A DNA stretch of 64,000 bases from Microvirga guangxiensis. Its GTDB lineage: Bacteria > Pseudomonadota > Alphaproteobacteria > Rhizobiales > Beijerinckiaceae. Positions 1 through 8,081 of the stretch are shown here, in pieces. Position numbers and translations under genes: made by a program. The stretch covers positions 310,001-374,000 of the forward strand of contig NZ_FMVJ01000003.1 of assembly GCF_900102135.1 (NCBI RefSeq), read 5' to 3'. Numbering within the stretch: the first letter of the stretch is position 1; every line of letters starts with the position of its first letter. A model generated the notes under the pieces. That model was given only the letters and a program-made list of their open reading frames with translations. It made no database searches and had not been told where the DNA came from.

Positions 1-1
1 G

Positions 2-58
2 GTCGAGAAGATGGGCGATGCGCCCGATGGTTTCGTGAAATACCGCATCGTCGGCTGA
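2..58 (+). CDS. C-terminal end of an unidentified protein (partial)
   Basis: Only the last 18 codons and the TGA stop (56-58) of a gene that begins outside the window are visible. The peptide ends VKYRIVG. A strong rho-independent terminator begins 25 bases after the stop, which supports this being a real gene end in this frame. The fragment is too short to assign to a family. Confidence 0.55.
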   Translation, partial: VEKMGDAPDGFVKYRIVG

Positions 59-82
59 CCTCGCAGAGACGACGTTCTGGAG

Positions 83-108
83 CGGCCGGGCTTTTGCCCG
101 GCCGTTTT
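83..108 (+). terminator. Rho-independent terminator
   Basis: A perfect 9-bp stem, CGGCCGGGC (83-91) with GCCCGGCCG (96-104), has a TTTT loop and is followed by TTTT (105-108). It ends the transcript of the partial gene at 2-58. The sequence from here to 327 is comparatively AT-rich, and I see no gene in it. Confidence 0.85.
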
Positions 109-327
109 CGTTCGAGGCCGATGCGTCCTTATGTCCATCGAGAACGCGACCAGCAGAACTCTCTTGTTCCTCAAGGCTTTTGCGTATCCGCTCGAGCCGG
201 TGCGGACCTCTGATGATTATTTGGGCACCGCGCAGGCTAAACCCTTGTTCATCTCTTTGTTAGACACTCGCCTGCGAACCTCGTTACATCTTTTTATTCG
301 TTTCAAGATTTTATTCTTTGTCGCTCC

Positions 328-1041
328 ATGTCTTTGCAACTTTGGAAAATTGCAGGCTTTTCGCTTTGCGTTCTTGGTCTTTCTCCCTCGGCCCTCGCGC
401 TTGAAGACGGAGCAATGGCCGACATGCAGGTCTGGCGCGTCGAGGATGTCGCTGCCCGGCGTGCCAGGATGCCGGCCGCGAGCTATTCCCTGAACCGCAC
501 GCAGACCTGGGCGAACGGGCTTGCCGCATCCCGCTTCTCCACCTTCACGCCGTTCGATTCCGCCAAGAGCGTCGGAGCGAAGATGCAGCCGTTCCAGGAT
601 TGGAACTTCATGGTCGGCACGGAGCTGACGAGGAACAGCGGCGAAAACCGTTTCCTGTCATCGAAAGCCATGTGGGAGACATCCTGGTCGCGGGATATGC
701 ATACGCTCGGAGGCCTTGAAATCGGCCTCTCGACAATGGGCTCCGTGGACAACGCGCAGGCCGACTATTTCCAATCGCTGAGCGGAAACCTGCACGTACC
801 GCTGGGGCTGCCTTTGAATGCATGGGACATGAAGCTCCGGGTCTCTCCCAACATGAACGTGGACGTGTCCAACGGAACGCTCAGCTCAAGTCTCATGTCG
901 GAGCTTCTGGGGCAGACGGTGCTCAGCTCCGATTCCGAGTTTCAATCGGTTCTCAACGTTTCCGTCGGCTACAGCCTCGCGCCGGATACGCGCCCCGCGG
1001 GATTGGCGAGGGTGGAACTCAGGATTTCGCCGAAGCTCTAG
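328..1041 (+). CDS. Hypothetical exported protein, possibly beta-rich outer-membrane type
   Basis: A 237-residue protein with a classical signal peptide: short basic start, hydrophobic core at about residues 8-22, and an SALALE cleavage region near residue 25. The mature part is rich in alternating polar/hydrophobic stretches (for example near residues 110-135 and 200-237) and ends in ARVELRISPKL, which would fit beta strands. No enzyme motif or cysteine pair is visible and I do not recognise the family. The start has no good Shine-Dalgarno, so it is chosen for the signal peptide. The stop lies 10 bases from the end of the convergent BrkB gene. The outer-membrane idea is inference from strand-like pattern only. 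Confidence 0.65.
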   Translation: MSLQLWKIAGFSLCVLGLSPSALALEDGAMADMQVWRVEDVAARRARMPAASYSLNRTQTWANGLAASRFSTFTPFDSAKSVGAKMQPFQDWNFMVGTELTRNSGENRFLSSKAMWETSWSRDMHTLGGLEIGLSTMGSVDNAQADYFQSLSGNLHVPLGLPLNAWDMKLRVSPNMNVDVSNGTLSSSLMSELLGQTVLSSDSEFQSVLNVSVGYSLAPDTRPAGLARVELRISPKL

Positions 1042-1051
1042 AAACGCATCC

Positions 1052-1942
1052 CTAAGGGAGCGTGATCACATCGGCCATGTTGGGCTTCGGTTCCTTCCCA
1101 AGCCGTCTCTGCTTGGCGGCGAGGATCGTGCCGTTCAATTCGCCGCCGAACAGGAAGATCGCGCCCAGGGTGTAGAGGAAGATCAGCGCCACCATCGCCG
1201 TGGCGAGGCTGCCATAGGTCGAGGCGTAGGCGCTCGGATAATAATCGAGATACCAGCTGAAGCCGAAGCCGCCGAGGAGCCACAGGAAAAGCGTGACGCT
1301 CACTCCCGGCAGCACCGACCGGAAGCTGCGCCGCCCGGCGGGAACGAGCTTGTGGGCCAGCATGAGCCCCGCCACGATGATGATTGTTGCAACGCCGATC
1401 CGCAGGAACCCCACCAGCACATCGAAAGGCTGCAGGGCCGGCACCCATCGCAGCACGCCGCGCCAGATGAAGGGGCCAAGGACCACGAGAAGGGCCATGG
1501 CCATGAGCACGAAAGCGCCGCCGATCACGAAGGCGATGGATTCGAGCCGGGTGAGCCACCACGCGCGGGTCTCGCGCACGTTATAGGCGCGGTTGAGACC
1601 CACCCTGAGGCTCTCCACGCCGCTCGATGCGAAATACAGGGTCAGCACCACGCCCAGGGTGAGCACGTCACTGCGCCGCCCGGTCATGATGGTGTGGATC
1701 TCCCCGGCAATGGGCCCCGCGATCTCCTCGGGCCATGCCTCGAGAATGAGGTCGGCGACCTCGTCGGCGAGCGTCCCGGTGCCGAACACGCTCGCGAGCG
1801 CCGTCACCAGGATCAGGAAGGGGAAGAAGGAGGTCAGCACCGACAGCGCGATATGGCTCGCGATCGCCCAGGCATCGTGCAGCACGAAGCGGTTCATGGT
1901 GATCACAAGCAGTTCGAACGTGAGGCGCAGGCGTTTCAACAA
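1052..1942 (-). CDS. YihY/virulence factor BrkB family membrane protein
   Basis: About 296 residues with roughly six hydrophobic helices. The conserved BrkB features are present: AIASHIALSVLTSFFPFLI near the N-terminus, LYFASSGVESLR in the middle, and a late FGGELNGTI segment. The family was once called ribonuclease BN but is an inner-membrane protein of uncertain, possibly transport, function. The start is a TTG at 1942 (or the adjacent TTG at 1939) with GGAG 5-8 bases upstream, and it keeps the helix that precedes the conserved AIASH block. The next ATG, at 1897, would cut that helix. The C-terminus is hydrophilic and lysine/arginine-rich. Confidence 0.85.
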   Translation of the reverse strand: MLKRLRLTFELLVITMNRFVLHDAWAIASHIALSVLTSFFPFLILVTALASVFGTGTLADEVADLILEAWPEEIAGPIAGEIHTIMTGRRSDVLTLGVVLTLYFASSGVESLRVGLNRAYNVRETRAWWLTRLESIAFVIGGAFVLMAMALLVVLGPFIWRGVLRWVPALQPFDVLVGFLRIGVATIIIVAGLMLAHKLVPAGRRSFRSVLPGVSVTLFLWLLGGFGFSWYLDYYPSAYASTYGSLATAMVALIFLYTLGAIFLFGGELNGTILAAKQRRLGKEPKPNMADVITLP

Positions 1943-2035
1943 TGGGGCTCCAGGCTGCTGGAGATGGTGCGGCGAGAGGGCGGTGCAAGGCAAGACCGCC
2001 CAACCTTGGCAGGAACCTTGCCCCAATCAGTCTTA

Positions 2036-2053
2036 AACGGCAGCGCTGCCGTT
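2036..2053. repeat. 18-bp perfect palindrome upstream of the BrkB gene
   Basis: AACGGCAGC (2036-2044) is followed directly by its exact reverse complement (2045-2053). It lies between the terminator of the RTX gene and the start of the BrkB gene, both on the minus strand. On the minus strand a GGAAC (2059-2055) is followed 15 bases later by CGTT, which is close to an EcfG promoter but one base short in spacing. It may be an operator or a second hairpin behind the terminator. Confidence 0.55.
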
Positions 2054-2062
2054 CGTTCCCAT

Positions 2063-2088
2063 AAAAAAGGCCTCCCGGAGGAGGCCTT
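2063..2088 (-). terminator. Rho-independent terminator of the RTX gene
   Basis: The stem AAGGCCTCC (2067-2075) pairs with GGAGGCCTT (2080-2088). On the minus strand it is followed by a run of Ts (A run at 2063-2068). It lies 24 bases after the stop of the RTX protein gene. Confidence 0.85.
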
Positions 2089-2111
2089 CACAGCTTTCCG
2101 ATCGCGAAGGA

Positions 2112-3722
2112 TCAGATCACGAGGATATCGGCAGCCGTCAGATTGATCTTCTTGTCGAACTTGATGATCTCGACGGCCTTCTTGGAGCCCGATCCGTCCA
2201 CATCGTAAGACAGGGTCTTCTTGCTCTTGTTGTAGATGATGTAGTCGTTCTTGTCCGTGGCCTTGCTGCCGAGCTTGAAGAAGTCGTCCTTCAGCTTGCC
2301 GGTCTTCTTGAGCTTCTTGAAGATCGCGTTGTCGAGCAGGATCTTGTCCTGCTTGACCTTGAAGTCCGTGATGCGATCGAGGTTGAACGTCTTGTTCGTC
2401 CTGTGGTCGCCGATCTTGCTGTCGAAAACGAACGAGTCGCGGCCGGATCCGCCCGTCAGGACGTCGTTGCCGATGCCGCCGTTGATGCGGTTGGCGCCGG
2501 AATTGCCGAGGATCGTGTTGGCGGAAGCATCGCCCGTCAGCGAGATGCCAACGGATCCGGTGGCGATCACCTTGCCGCTGAACTGGCTGCCGTTGAAGTT
2601 GGCCGAGGTGTAGACGATGTTGTTGCCCTGGCTGTCGATCACCACGTCGCCTGCATTGTCGACGTAATAGGTGTCGTCGCCGCCACCGCCTTCCATCGTA
2701 TCCGCGCCGCGCCGGCCGTCGATGATATTGTTGGCTTCGTTACCGATGATGTGGTTGGTGTGGTAGTTGCCGTAGAGGTTGATCGCCCCGGCTCCGGCAG
2801 CCGCCTGGAACAACTCGATCTCGCCATCGCCGCGTGCGGCCAGATCGAAGGTGACGGTGGTGATCACATGATCGTAGCCTTCGCCGCCGCGCTCGCGCAC
2901 ATAGTCAAGGGCATTATCGACATAGTAGAGATCGTTGTCCGCAAGGCCCTGCATATCGTCGGCGCCGAGGCCACCGTAGAGGGTGTCGTTGCCGCCCTTG
3001 CCGACCAGGATGTCGTCGCCGATGCCGCCGTCGATGTAATTGGCGCCGGTATTGCCGTTGAGCGTATCGGCATAGTTGGAGCCGGTCAGGTTCTCGAAAC
3101 CATTGATGTTGTCGCCATTCGCATCGCCGAGACTTCCAAATCCGTTGACGGCTCCATCAGCGCTGTTGAGGGTGACATTCACGCCCGAGCCGGCTGTCGC
3201 ATAGGAAAGCGTATCGATTCCCGCGCCGCCCCGCAGAATGTCAGCGCCCACACCGCCGATGATCGTGTCGTTGCCGTCACCGCCCTGGATATCGTCGATG
3301 CCCGCGCCGCCGTTGAGCCACTCGGAGACGGCGTTGCTGCCCACGATCGTGTCGTTGTGGTTTGAGCCGATGACGCCTTCGATGCTCACGTAAGAGTCGG
3401 AATCCGTTCCGGCAGCGAACGCGGGGCCAGTCGAAGGAGTATTCACGTTGAGATCGATCCGCAGCCCGGATGTGGAATACTCATAGGAAACGATGTCGAA
3501 GCCAGCCCCACCGATGAGATGATCTTCCCCAAGGCCGCCGATCAACGTGTCGTTGCCGTCGCCGCCTGAGAGCTCATTGCTGCCGTCAGAGCCCGTGAGG
3601 ACGTTGTTGAGCGCATTTCCCTGAACATTGCTGTGCAGGGTGGAAGCGCCACCCGGAATCTCAAAATTCACCTCGCCCGCTTCGAGGACAAAGGTGTTCG
3701 TTGCATCTTTGTAGGTTGCCAT
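2112..3722 (-). CDS. RTX-type calcium-binding protein, putative type I secretion substrate
   Basis: A 536-residue acidic protein built from hemolysin-type nonapeptide repeats (GGxGxDxLx). Clusters lie at about residues 45-70 (GGDGNDTLIGG), 130-165, 230-255 and 410-425. Asp-rich linkers with YYVDN motifs lie between. Such repeats bind calcium as parallel beta rolls after export. There is no N-terminal signal peptide. The last ~95 residues (LDRITDFKVKQDKILLD and onward, lysine-rich, ending AADILVI) resemble the C-terminal uncleaved secretion domain of this class. No protease or lipase catalytic motif is visible. No ABC/MFP/TolC exporter gene is in the window, so it is an orphan substrate. The ATG at 3722 is preferred because AAGGGGGG lies 7 bases upstream; an earlier in-frame ATG at 3749 has none. 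Confidence 0.88.
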   Translation of the reverse strand: MATYKDATNTFVLEAGEVNFEIPGGASTLHSNVQGNALNNVLTGSDGSNELSGGDGNDTLIGGLGEDHLIGGAGFDIVSYEYSTSGLRIDLNVNTPSTGPAFAAGTDSDSYVSIEGVIGSNHNDTIVGSNAVSEWLNGGAGIDDIQGGDGNDTIIGGVGADILRGGAGIDTLSYATAGSGVNVTLNSADGAVNGFGSLGDANGDNINGFENLTGSNYADTLNGNTGANYIDGGIGDDILVGKGGNDTLYGGLGADDMQGLADNDLYYVDNALDYVRERGGEGYDHVITTVTFDLAARGDGEIELFQAAAGAGAINLYGNYHTNHIIGNEANNIIDGRRGADTMEGGGGDDTYYVDNAGDVVIDSQGNNIVYTSANFNGSQFSGKVIATGSVGISLTGDASANTILGNSGANRINGGIGNDVLTGGSGRDSFVFDSKIGDHRTNKTFNLDRITDFKVKQDKILLDNAIFKKLKKTGKLKDDFFKLGSKATDKNDYIIYNKSKKTLSYDVDGSGSKKAVEIIKFDKKINLTAADILVI

Positions 3723-4043
3723 GAGGTGTCCCCCCTTGCTTGGTGTCACTAATTTTTGCGGTATCTCGGTCGACTAGGGTTGGCCTCAGAGATGCTGGCC
3801 CACGACGCCGAATTCATGTGATTCGTGCTTATTACATACAATATTACGTAACGTTTAACAGCTCCGGCTTCACCGGGGTGGAAGCCATAATGTCACAGCT
3901 CGGCTTCAGGATGTGCTTCGACGCACGAGGCCGCTCTCCGAAGCGTGAGGCATGGCTCCGGCATATCGACAAGAAGACCCTGAGAGGCCTAGAAGGGGGA
4001 GCCCTTTTCAATCGGCGCTCCAAGCACCTTCCGGCCCATCCCC
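3723..4043. other. Intergenic region between divergent RTX and EamA genes
   Basis: 321 bases without a supportable gene. The stretch at about 3825-3860 is notably AT-rich and includes an 8-bp TTACGTAA palindrome. It probably holds the promoter of the minus-strand RTX gene. No clear RNA or repeat was seen. Confidence 0.4.
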
Positions 4044-4910
4044 ATGCCCTCATCCCCGCTCGCCCGCCTCGCGCCGCCGCTCTTCGTGCTCATCTGGGCG
4101 ACGGGGTTCATCGTGGCCCGGGCGGTTGCGCCCTATGCCGATCCCCTGACCTTCCTGCTGGTGCGATACCTGCTGGCCCTTGCGGTTCTGGGGCTCATCA
4201 TCCTGGTGGCCAGGGCGTCCTGGCCCCGTACGGCGAGTGAATGGAGGAACGGGCTCATCGCCGGGGCGCTGCTCCACGGGTGCTATCTCGGCGGCGTGTT
4301 CTGGTCCGTGAAGCATGGTCTCCCGGCTGGGATCTCCGCGCTGGTGGCGGGCCTTCAGCCCCTGGTGACGGGGGCTCTCGCCGGGCCCCTGCTGGGCGAG
4401 ACGGTTTCAGGCCGCCGCTGGGCGGGCATCGGTCTCGGCTTCGTGGGGGCTGTCCTCGTGGTCGCTCCCAAGCTCGGGGCCGGCGGCGTGCCGGCATTCC
4501 CGCTTCTGATCTGCATTCTCGGCATGCTCTCGATCACCGTCGGCACGATCTGGCAGAAGCGCGCGGGCAGCGCGCAGGACCTGCGGGTGAATGCCTTTGT
4601 GCAGTATATCGGCGCCGCCGCCGTCACCCTGCCGATGGTATTGCTGACCGAAGAGATGCGCATGGAATGGACGCCGCCGCTGATCGGCGCCATGGCCTGG
4701 GCCGTGCTCGGCCTGTCCATCGGCGCGATCGGCCTGCTGCTGTTTCTCATCCGGCAGGGCGCTGTCGTCGGCGTGGCGACGCTGCTCTATCTCGTGCCGC
4801 CGGTCGCGGCCATCATGGCCTTCGTGATCTTCGGGGAGGCCTTGAGCCTGATCCAGATGCTCGGCATGGCCTGCGCGGCCCTGGGCGTTGCCGTTGCAAG
4901 CCGCAGCTGA
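4044..4910 (+). CDS. EamA/DMT-superfamily transporter
   Basis: 288 residues with about ten hydrophobic helices and the internal two-fold repeat of the EamA (DUF6) family. The first repeat starts FVLIWATGFIVARAVAPYADP, a typical opening in which an N-terminal Trp precedes the loop, and the second begins near residue 150. The protein should sit in the inner membrane and export a small metabolite; the substrate cannot be read from sequence. It is a stand-alone gene, with a small minus-strand gene converging on it from the 3' side. It is one of four EamA proteins in this window. Confidence 0.85.
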   Translation: MPSSPLARLAPPLFVLIWATGFIVARAVAPYADPLTFLLVRYLLALAVLGLIILVARASWPRTASEWRNGLIAGALLHGCYLGGVFWSVKHGLPAGISALVAGLQPLVTGALAGPLLGETVSGRRWAGIGLGFVGAVLVVAPKLGAGGVPAFPLLICILGMLSITVGTIWQKRAGSAQDLRVNAFVQYIGAAAVTLPMVLLTEEMRMEWTPPLIGAMAWAVLGLSIGAIGLLLFLIRQGAVVGVATLLYLVPPVAAIMAFVIFGEALSLIQMLGMACAALGVAVASRS

Positions 4911-4915
4911 CATGG

Positions 4916-4941
4916 AAAAACCCCAGGCCTCAGGCCTGGGG
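4916..4941 (-). terminator. Rho-independent terminator of the small gene at 4963-5130
   Basis: The stem CCCCAGGCC (4921-4929) pairs with GGCCTGGGG (4933-4941) over a 3-base loop. On the minus strand it is followed by TTTTT (4916-4920). It may also stop the convergent EamA transcript from the plus strand, though there is no T run in that direction. Confidence 0.8.
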
Positions 4942-4962
4942 CATCGCATCGGATAACGAAAC

Positions 4963-5130
4963 TTACTTCGTGATCTTCACAGAAACTGGGTCGCTGGCCG
5001 GGAAGGTTTCTTCCACGCCTTCATCCAGCTTCTCGTCGAGAGACTTCTTGGAGTTCTCCGGCAGCTTCTCGTCCTTGGACTGAGATTTGTCGGCCTGTTC
5101 ATCCTTGTTGCGCATCTTGTCGTTGTTCAT
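4963..5130 (-). CDS. Small conserved protein with an EETFPASDP motif (55 aa)
   Basis: A 55-residue, highly charged protein (MNNDKMRNKDEQADKSQSKD at the start) with a C-terminal block LDEGVEETFPASDPVSVKI. The EETFPASDP-type ending recurs in small uncharacterised proteobacterial proteins (recalled, not searched). No transmembrane segment or cysteine is present, and the protein is probably largely disordered. It has a good Shine-Dalgarno (GGAGAT, 5 bases before the ATG) and its own terminator, so it is a real gene despite its size. A GGAAC at 5162-5158 on the minus strand has no matching -10, so general-stress control cannot be claimed. Confidence 0.75.
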   Translation of the reverse strand: MNNDKMRNKDEQADKSQSKDEKLPENSKKSLDEKLDEGVEETFPASDPVSVKITK

Positions 5131-5206
5131 GGGGATCTCCATGGGCTTGGAAAAAGCGTTCCCCTGAACAACGCCGCACTCAAGGCTTCGATCCCGCCAA
5201 GGTGAG

Positions 5207-5232
5207 GAAAAGGCGACGCTTGCGTCGCCTTT
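5207..5232 (-). terminator. Rho-independent terminator of the TRAP binding-protein gene
   Basis: An 11-bp stem, AAAGGCGACGC (5209-5219) with GCGTCGCCTTT (5222-5232), is followed on the minus strand by TTTT. It lies just downstream of the stop at 5242. Confidence 0.8.
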
Positions 5233-5241
5233 CCAAGAAGC

Positions 5242-6330
5242 TTACCGCTGGCCCTGCTGCTGGTTGACGAAGTAGTCGAAGGGCAGCTCGGCGATGCGGA
5301 ACCAGGTCAGCTCCTTCTCGCGGAAGGCGCTCCAGTGATCGAAGATCTTCTTGAACTTCGCGTTGGACGCCGCGATGTCGCTGTAGGTCTTGAAGGCTTC
5401 CTTGTAGCTCTGCTCCATCACATCGCGCGGGAAGGCGCGCAGCTGCGCGCCCTGCGAGACGAGACGGCGGATCGCCTCGGCGTTCTGCGCATCGTATTTC
5501 GCCATGCACAGGGCATTGGCTTCGGCGCAGGCGGCTTCCAGGATGGCCTTGTAGTTGGCAGGCAGCGAGTTCCACTTCTCCATGTTCACGTAGAGCGAGG
5601 GCTGGGCGCTGCCTTCCCAGAAGCCGGGATAGTAGTAGTACTTCGCAACCTTCACGAAGCCGAGCTTCTCGTCGTCGTAGGGTCCGGAGAACTCCACCGC
5701 GTCGAGCGTGCCGCGCTCCAGCGCCGGATAGATGTCGCCGCCCGCGAGAACCTGCGGCACGACGCCGAGCTTCTGCAGGATCTGGCCGCCCATTCCGGCA
5801 ATGCGCATCTTGAGGCCCTGGAGATCGGCAACCGAGTTGATCTCCTTGCGGAACCAGCCGCCCATCTGCGCGCCGGTCTGGCCTGCCGGGAAGGAGATGA
5901 CGTTGTAGTCCTTCAGGAACTCGCGCACGAGGTCGAGACCGCCGCCGTAATACATCCAGCCATTGTGCTGGCGCACGTTCATGCCCCACGGCACGGAGGT
6001 GTCGAACATGAAGGTGGGATCCTTGCCGATGTAATAGCTCGACAGGGTATAGCCGCATTCCACGGTGCCGTTCTGCGTGGCGTCGAGCACCTGCAGGCCG
6101 CTCACGATTTCGCCGGCGGCGAACACCTGGATCTGGAACTTGTTGTCTGTGGCGGCTGCCACGCGCTTGGCCACCATCTCGCCCGCGCCGTAGAGGGTGT
6201 CGAGGCTCTTGGGATAGCTCGACGCCATGCGCCAGCGAATCTCGGGCTGGGACTGCGCGATCGCAGGCGAAGCCACGACGCCTGCCGCTGCAGCGAGACC
6301 GGCGCCTTTGAGAACGTTTCTTCTATCCAT
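5242..6330 (-). CDS. TRAP transporter substrate-binding protein, DctP family, TakP-like
   Basis: A 362-residue periplasmic binding protein. The N-terminus MDRRNVLKGAGLAAAAG has the twin-arginine pattern and ends in SPAIAQ, so it is probably a Tat-exported, cleaved precursor. The mature start (IRWRMASSYPKSLDTLYGAGE) and the later IAGMGGQILQKLGVVP and LDAVEFSGPYDDEKLGF segments resemble TakP and its relatives, which bind 2-oxo acids or similar carboxylates for TRAP permeases. The specific ligand is inference. No DctQ/DctM permease genes are adjacent, so the membrane partners must be encoded elsewhere. It has its own terminator. Confidence 0.88.
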   Translation of the reverse strand: MDRRNVLKGAGLAAAAGVVASPAIAQSQPEIRWRMASSYPKSLDTLYGAGEMVAKRVAAATDNKFQIQVFAAGEIVSGLQVLDATQNGTVECGYTLSSYYIGKDPTFMFDTSVPWGMNVRQHNGWMYYGGGLDLVREFLKDYNVISFPAGQTGAQMGGWFRKEINSVADLQGLKMRIAGMGGQILQKLGVVPQVLAGGDIYPALERGTLDAVEFSGPYDDEKLGFVKVAKYYYYPGFWEGSAQPSLYVNMEKWNSLPANYKAILEAACAEANALCMAKYDAQNAEAIRRLVSQGAQLRAFPRDVMEQSYKEAFKTYSDIAASNAKFKKIFDHWSAFREKELTWFRIAELPFDYFVNQQQGQR

Positions 6331-6437
6331 GAGAGTTTCCCCGTAACTTTATTTCAATTAAGTCATTCGACTTGAACGATCCATAAAGCCCAAGGGAGGT
6401 GCTGTCACTCCGCCTTCCGGCTGAGTGAACAAAGACA

Positions 6438-6463
6438 TGCCTCGGAGACATGGCTCCGAGGCA
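6438..6463 (-). repeat. Inverted repeat, possible terminator of the disordered-protein gene
   Basis: TGCCTCGGAG (6438-6447) and CTCCGAGGCA (6454-6463) form a perfect 10-bp stem with a 6-base loop, 22 bases after the stop at 6485. The minus-strand sequence beyond it is T-containing but has no uninterrupted run, so termination is likely rather than certain. Confidence 0.55.
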
Positions 6464-6484
6464 GTGGAATCGTATCGAAAAGGA

Positions 6485-7099
6485 TCAGCGTTCTTCCGAT
6501 CCGCCCTTGGAAAGGGGGCGGTCGACCTGGCCTTCCGCGGCGCGGCCTGCGCGCTTCGGCGGCTTCTCGTCCCCGGTGGAGGACAACGACTTTCCACCGG
6601 ACTGGCTCGCCGTAGGATGCCCGCGCACGAGCGTTCCTTTCGGCACATCCACCGCATTGCCGGGAGCGGGCACGCGCTTGCGCGAGGTCGCGCCGCCGCT
6701 CATTCCCGTCGATCCCGTTCCTGCATCCGTCTGAGCTGCGCGAGCCGCGGGGCTTTTGTTCGCCGTCGTCGGCACGCCTTCGGCGATCTCCTCGTTGGAC
6801 AGGGTGAAGCTGGCGTCATCGTCTTCCTCTTCCGGCACTTCCTTGAAAGAGCGGATTCCCGCCTTGGAACCGCTGGCGATCCGTCCGTCGTCCACGTGAT
6901 CGATGTCGAGATCGGGATCGAGTTTCTTCGTTGCGCCCATCACGCCGGTGGCTTTCGCCGCTGCGCGCTTCGTGTTGCCGACATCGTTGCGCTGAGTCGG
7001 GCCCGCGATGAAATCGTCGCCGCCTTCTTCCTGCACAAGCTCGTTCAACACTTCATCGACCGGAGGCTCAGGCGGATTTCCGCGCTTGTCTCGCGCCAT
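6485..7099 (-). CDS. Intrinsically disordered hypothetical protein under an EcfG-type promoter
   Basis: A 204-residue hydrophilic protein with low-complexity composition: rich in Ala, Gly, Asp, Glu, Lys, Thr and Pro, with no hydrophobic segment, no cysteine, and an acidic patch KEVPEEEDDDASFTL near residue 90. The N-terminus MARDKRGNPPEPPVDEVLNELVQEE contains the only clearly helical stretch. No known domain is recognised. A perfect EcfG-type promoter (GGAAC-N16-CGTT) lies 63-87 bases upstream, and AAGAGGAAT gives a ribosome binding site. This points to general-stress induction in the cytoplasm. A role as a hydrophilin-like or assembly protein is speculation. Confidence 0.72.
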   Translation of the reverse strand: MARDKRGNPPEPPVDEVLNELVQEEGGDDFIAGPTQRNDVGNTKRAAAKATGVMGATKKLDPDLDIDHVDDGRIASGSKAGIRSFKEVPEEEDDDASFTLSNEEIAEGVPTTANKSPAARAAQTDAGTGSTGMSGGATSRKRVPAPGNAVDVPKGTLVRGHPTASQSGGKSLSSTGDEKPPKRAGRAAEGQVDRPLSKGGSEER

Positions 7100-7161
7100 C
7101 GGATATTCCTCTTCTTCGTTTCCCGGCGGGCTCGAGAGCGTGCCCGCCTATCTTGAAAAGC

Positions 7162-7186
7162 AACGGCCTGTTGAAAGAGGTGTTCC
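7162..7186 (-). promoter_or_regulatory. EcfG (general stress sigma factor) promoter, perfect match
   Basis: On the minus strand GGAAC (7186-7182), a 16-base spacer and CGTT (7165-7162) match the EcfG consensus of Alphaproteobacteria exactly. It points at the gene starting at 7099. Confidence 0.75.
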
Positions 7187-7223
7187 GGCCCGCGCCGTGC
7201 AAACAGGCGGGGCCGCGACACCT

Positions 7224-7946
7224 TTAGCGGCCAAGCTCCTTCTGCATGGTTTCGAGCAGCACGATGTGCTCCTTGATCTGGCCGCGCGCGAGCTTGGCGA
7301 TGTTGGTCATCTCGCGGTTGCCGGAGTTCTTTAGGTAATCTTCCTGCAGCTTCAGAAGCTTCTGATGTCCCTGAATCTGCATGGTCACGTATTCACGATC
7401 CAGCGCGGCGCCGGGCTGGGCTTTCGACAGGCGCTCCATGGCGGCGGAGTCCTCCTGCGACAGTTCCGGTGCCGTGGCGGCCGAAGCCTGTGCGCCCGCG
7501 GAGGTCGATGCGGTCGCGGCCGGATCGGCGAAGGAGCGCATGACATCGGTGAGGGTATTCTGCTCGCCGATCTCGAATTCGGCGAACTGCTTCACGCGCG
7601 GATCCTGCGCCTTCGAGAGGGCGAAGTTCGATTGCTGAAGCGAGACCGTGCTCAATGCGAGCGCCTGCTGAACGTATTGGCGATCGGCCTGAGATTGCTG
7701 CTGGCCTTGCGCGGAGGGTGCGCTGTTGGCTTGGCCCTGCCGCATCGGCGTCTGCGTATCCTGCGGAGCGCCGCCCTGCTGCGTGCGCTGCTGGCGCTGT
7801 TCCGCACCCTGGCCGAGGGCCTGGTTAGACCGCGTTTCGGTCGGCTGCGGCGTTACGGGATAGGACGGTGCCTGACTTTGCTGAGCGAAGGCGGGAAGGG
7901 CGAAGGCGGCGGCGATGCCAGCAACCATGAGACGGCGAGAGGACAT
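7224..7946 (-). CDS. DUF4142 domain-containing exported protein
   Basis: 240 residues. A signal peptide (MSSRRLMVAGIAAAFALPAFA) is followed by a Gln/Pro-rich, low-complexity linker at about residues 22-85. A DUF4142 helical bundle then spans about residues 86-235 (QYVQQALALSTVSLQQSNFALSKAQDPRVKQFAEFEIGEQ), a ferritin-like fold in the periplasm. The family's function is not established. It appears often in stress and desiccation-tolerant bacteria (recalled). It diverges from the HtrA-like protease gene, so the two may share a control region. Start ATG with AGGAGAAG upstream. Confidence 0.85.
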   Translation of the reverse strand: MSSRRLMVAGIAAAFALPAFAQQSQAPSYPVTPQPTETRSNQALGQGAEQRQQRTQQGGAPQDTQTPMRQGQANSAPSAQGQQQSQADRQYVQQALALSTVSLQQSNFALSKAQDPRVKQFAEFEIGEQNTLTDVMRSFADPAATASTSAGAQASAATAPELSQEDSAAMERLSKAQPGAALDREYVTMQIQGHQKLLKLQEDYLKNSGNREMTNIAKLARGQIKEHIVLLETMQKELGR

Positions 7947-8016
7947 GAGCTTCTCCTGAAAGGGCCTGTGGTGTCGAACGCTCGCCGAAGAGTTTTGTTC
8001 GAGATATCAGTTGGGA

Positions 8017-8041
8017 GGAACGAAGTCCGTCCAAGCGCGTC
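8017..8041 (+). promoter_or_regulatory. Possible EcfG-type promoter for the HtrA-like gene
   Basis: GGAAC (8017-8021), a 16-base spacer and CGTC (8038-8041) match all but one base of the EcfG consensus. It lies 41 bases before the chosen start codon. The mismatch in the -10 makes this tentative. Confidence 0.35.
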
Positions 8042-8081
8042 CATTGTGTGAGATCGCATGCGGCAACCACACGGAGAAGAG

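Noticed and set aside
131..493. 120-codon frame overlapping the exported protein gene
   Set aside because: Overlaps the signal peptide gene in another frame and has a poor ribosome site; composition is not protein-like.
2036..2059. EcfG promoter for the BrkB gene
   Set aside because: GGAAC and CGTT are present but the spacer is 15, one short of the consensus; kept only as a palindrome.
2400..3600. CRISPR-like or mobile repeat array
   Set aside because: The pattern is the nine-residue RTX repeat in the coding sequence.
5138..5162. GGAAC upstream of the 4963-5130 gene as an EcfG promoter
   Set aside because: The sequence 16-17 bases downstream is TGGA/GGAG rather than CGTT.
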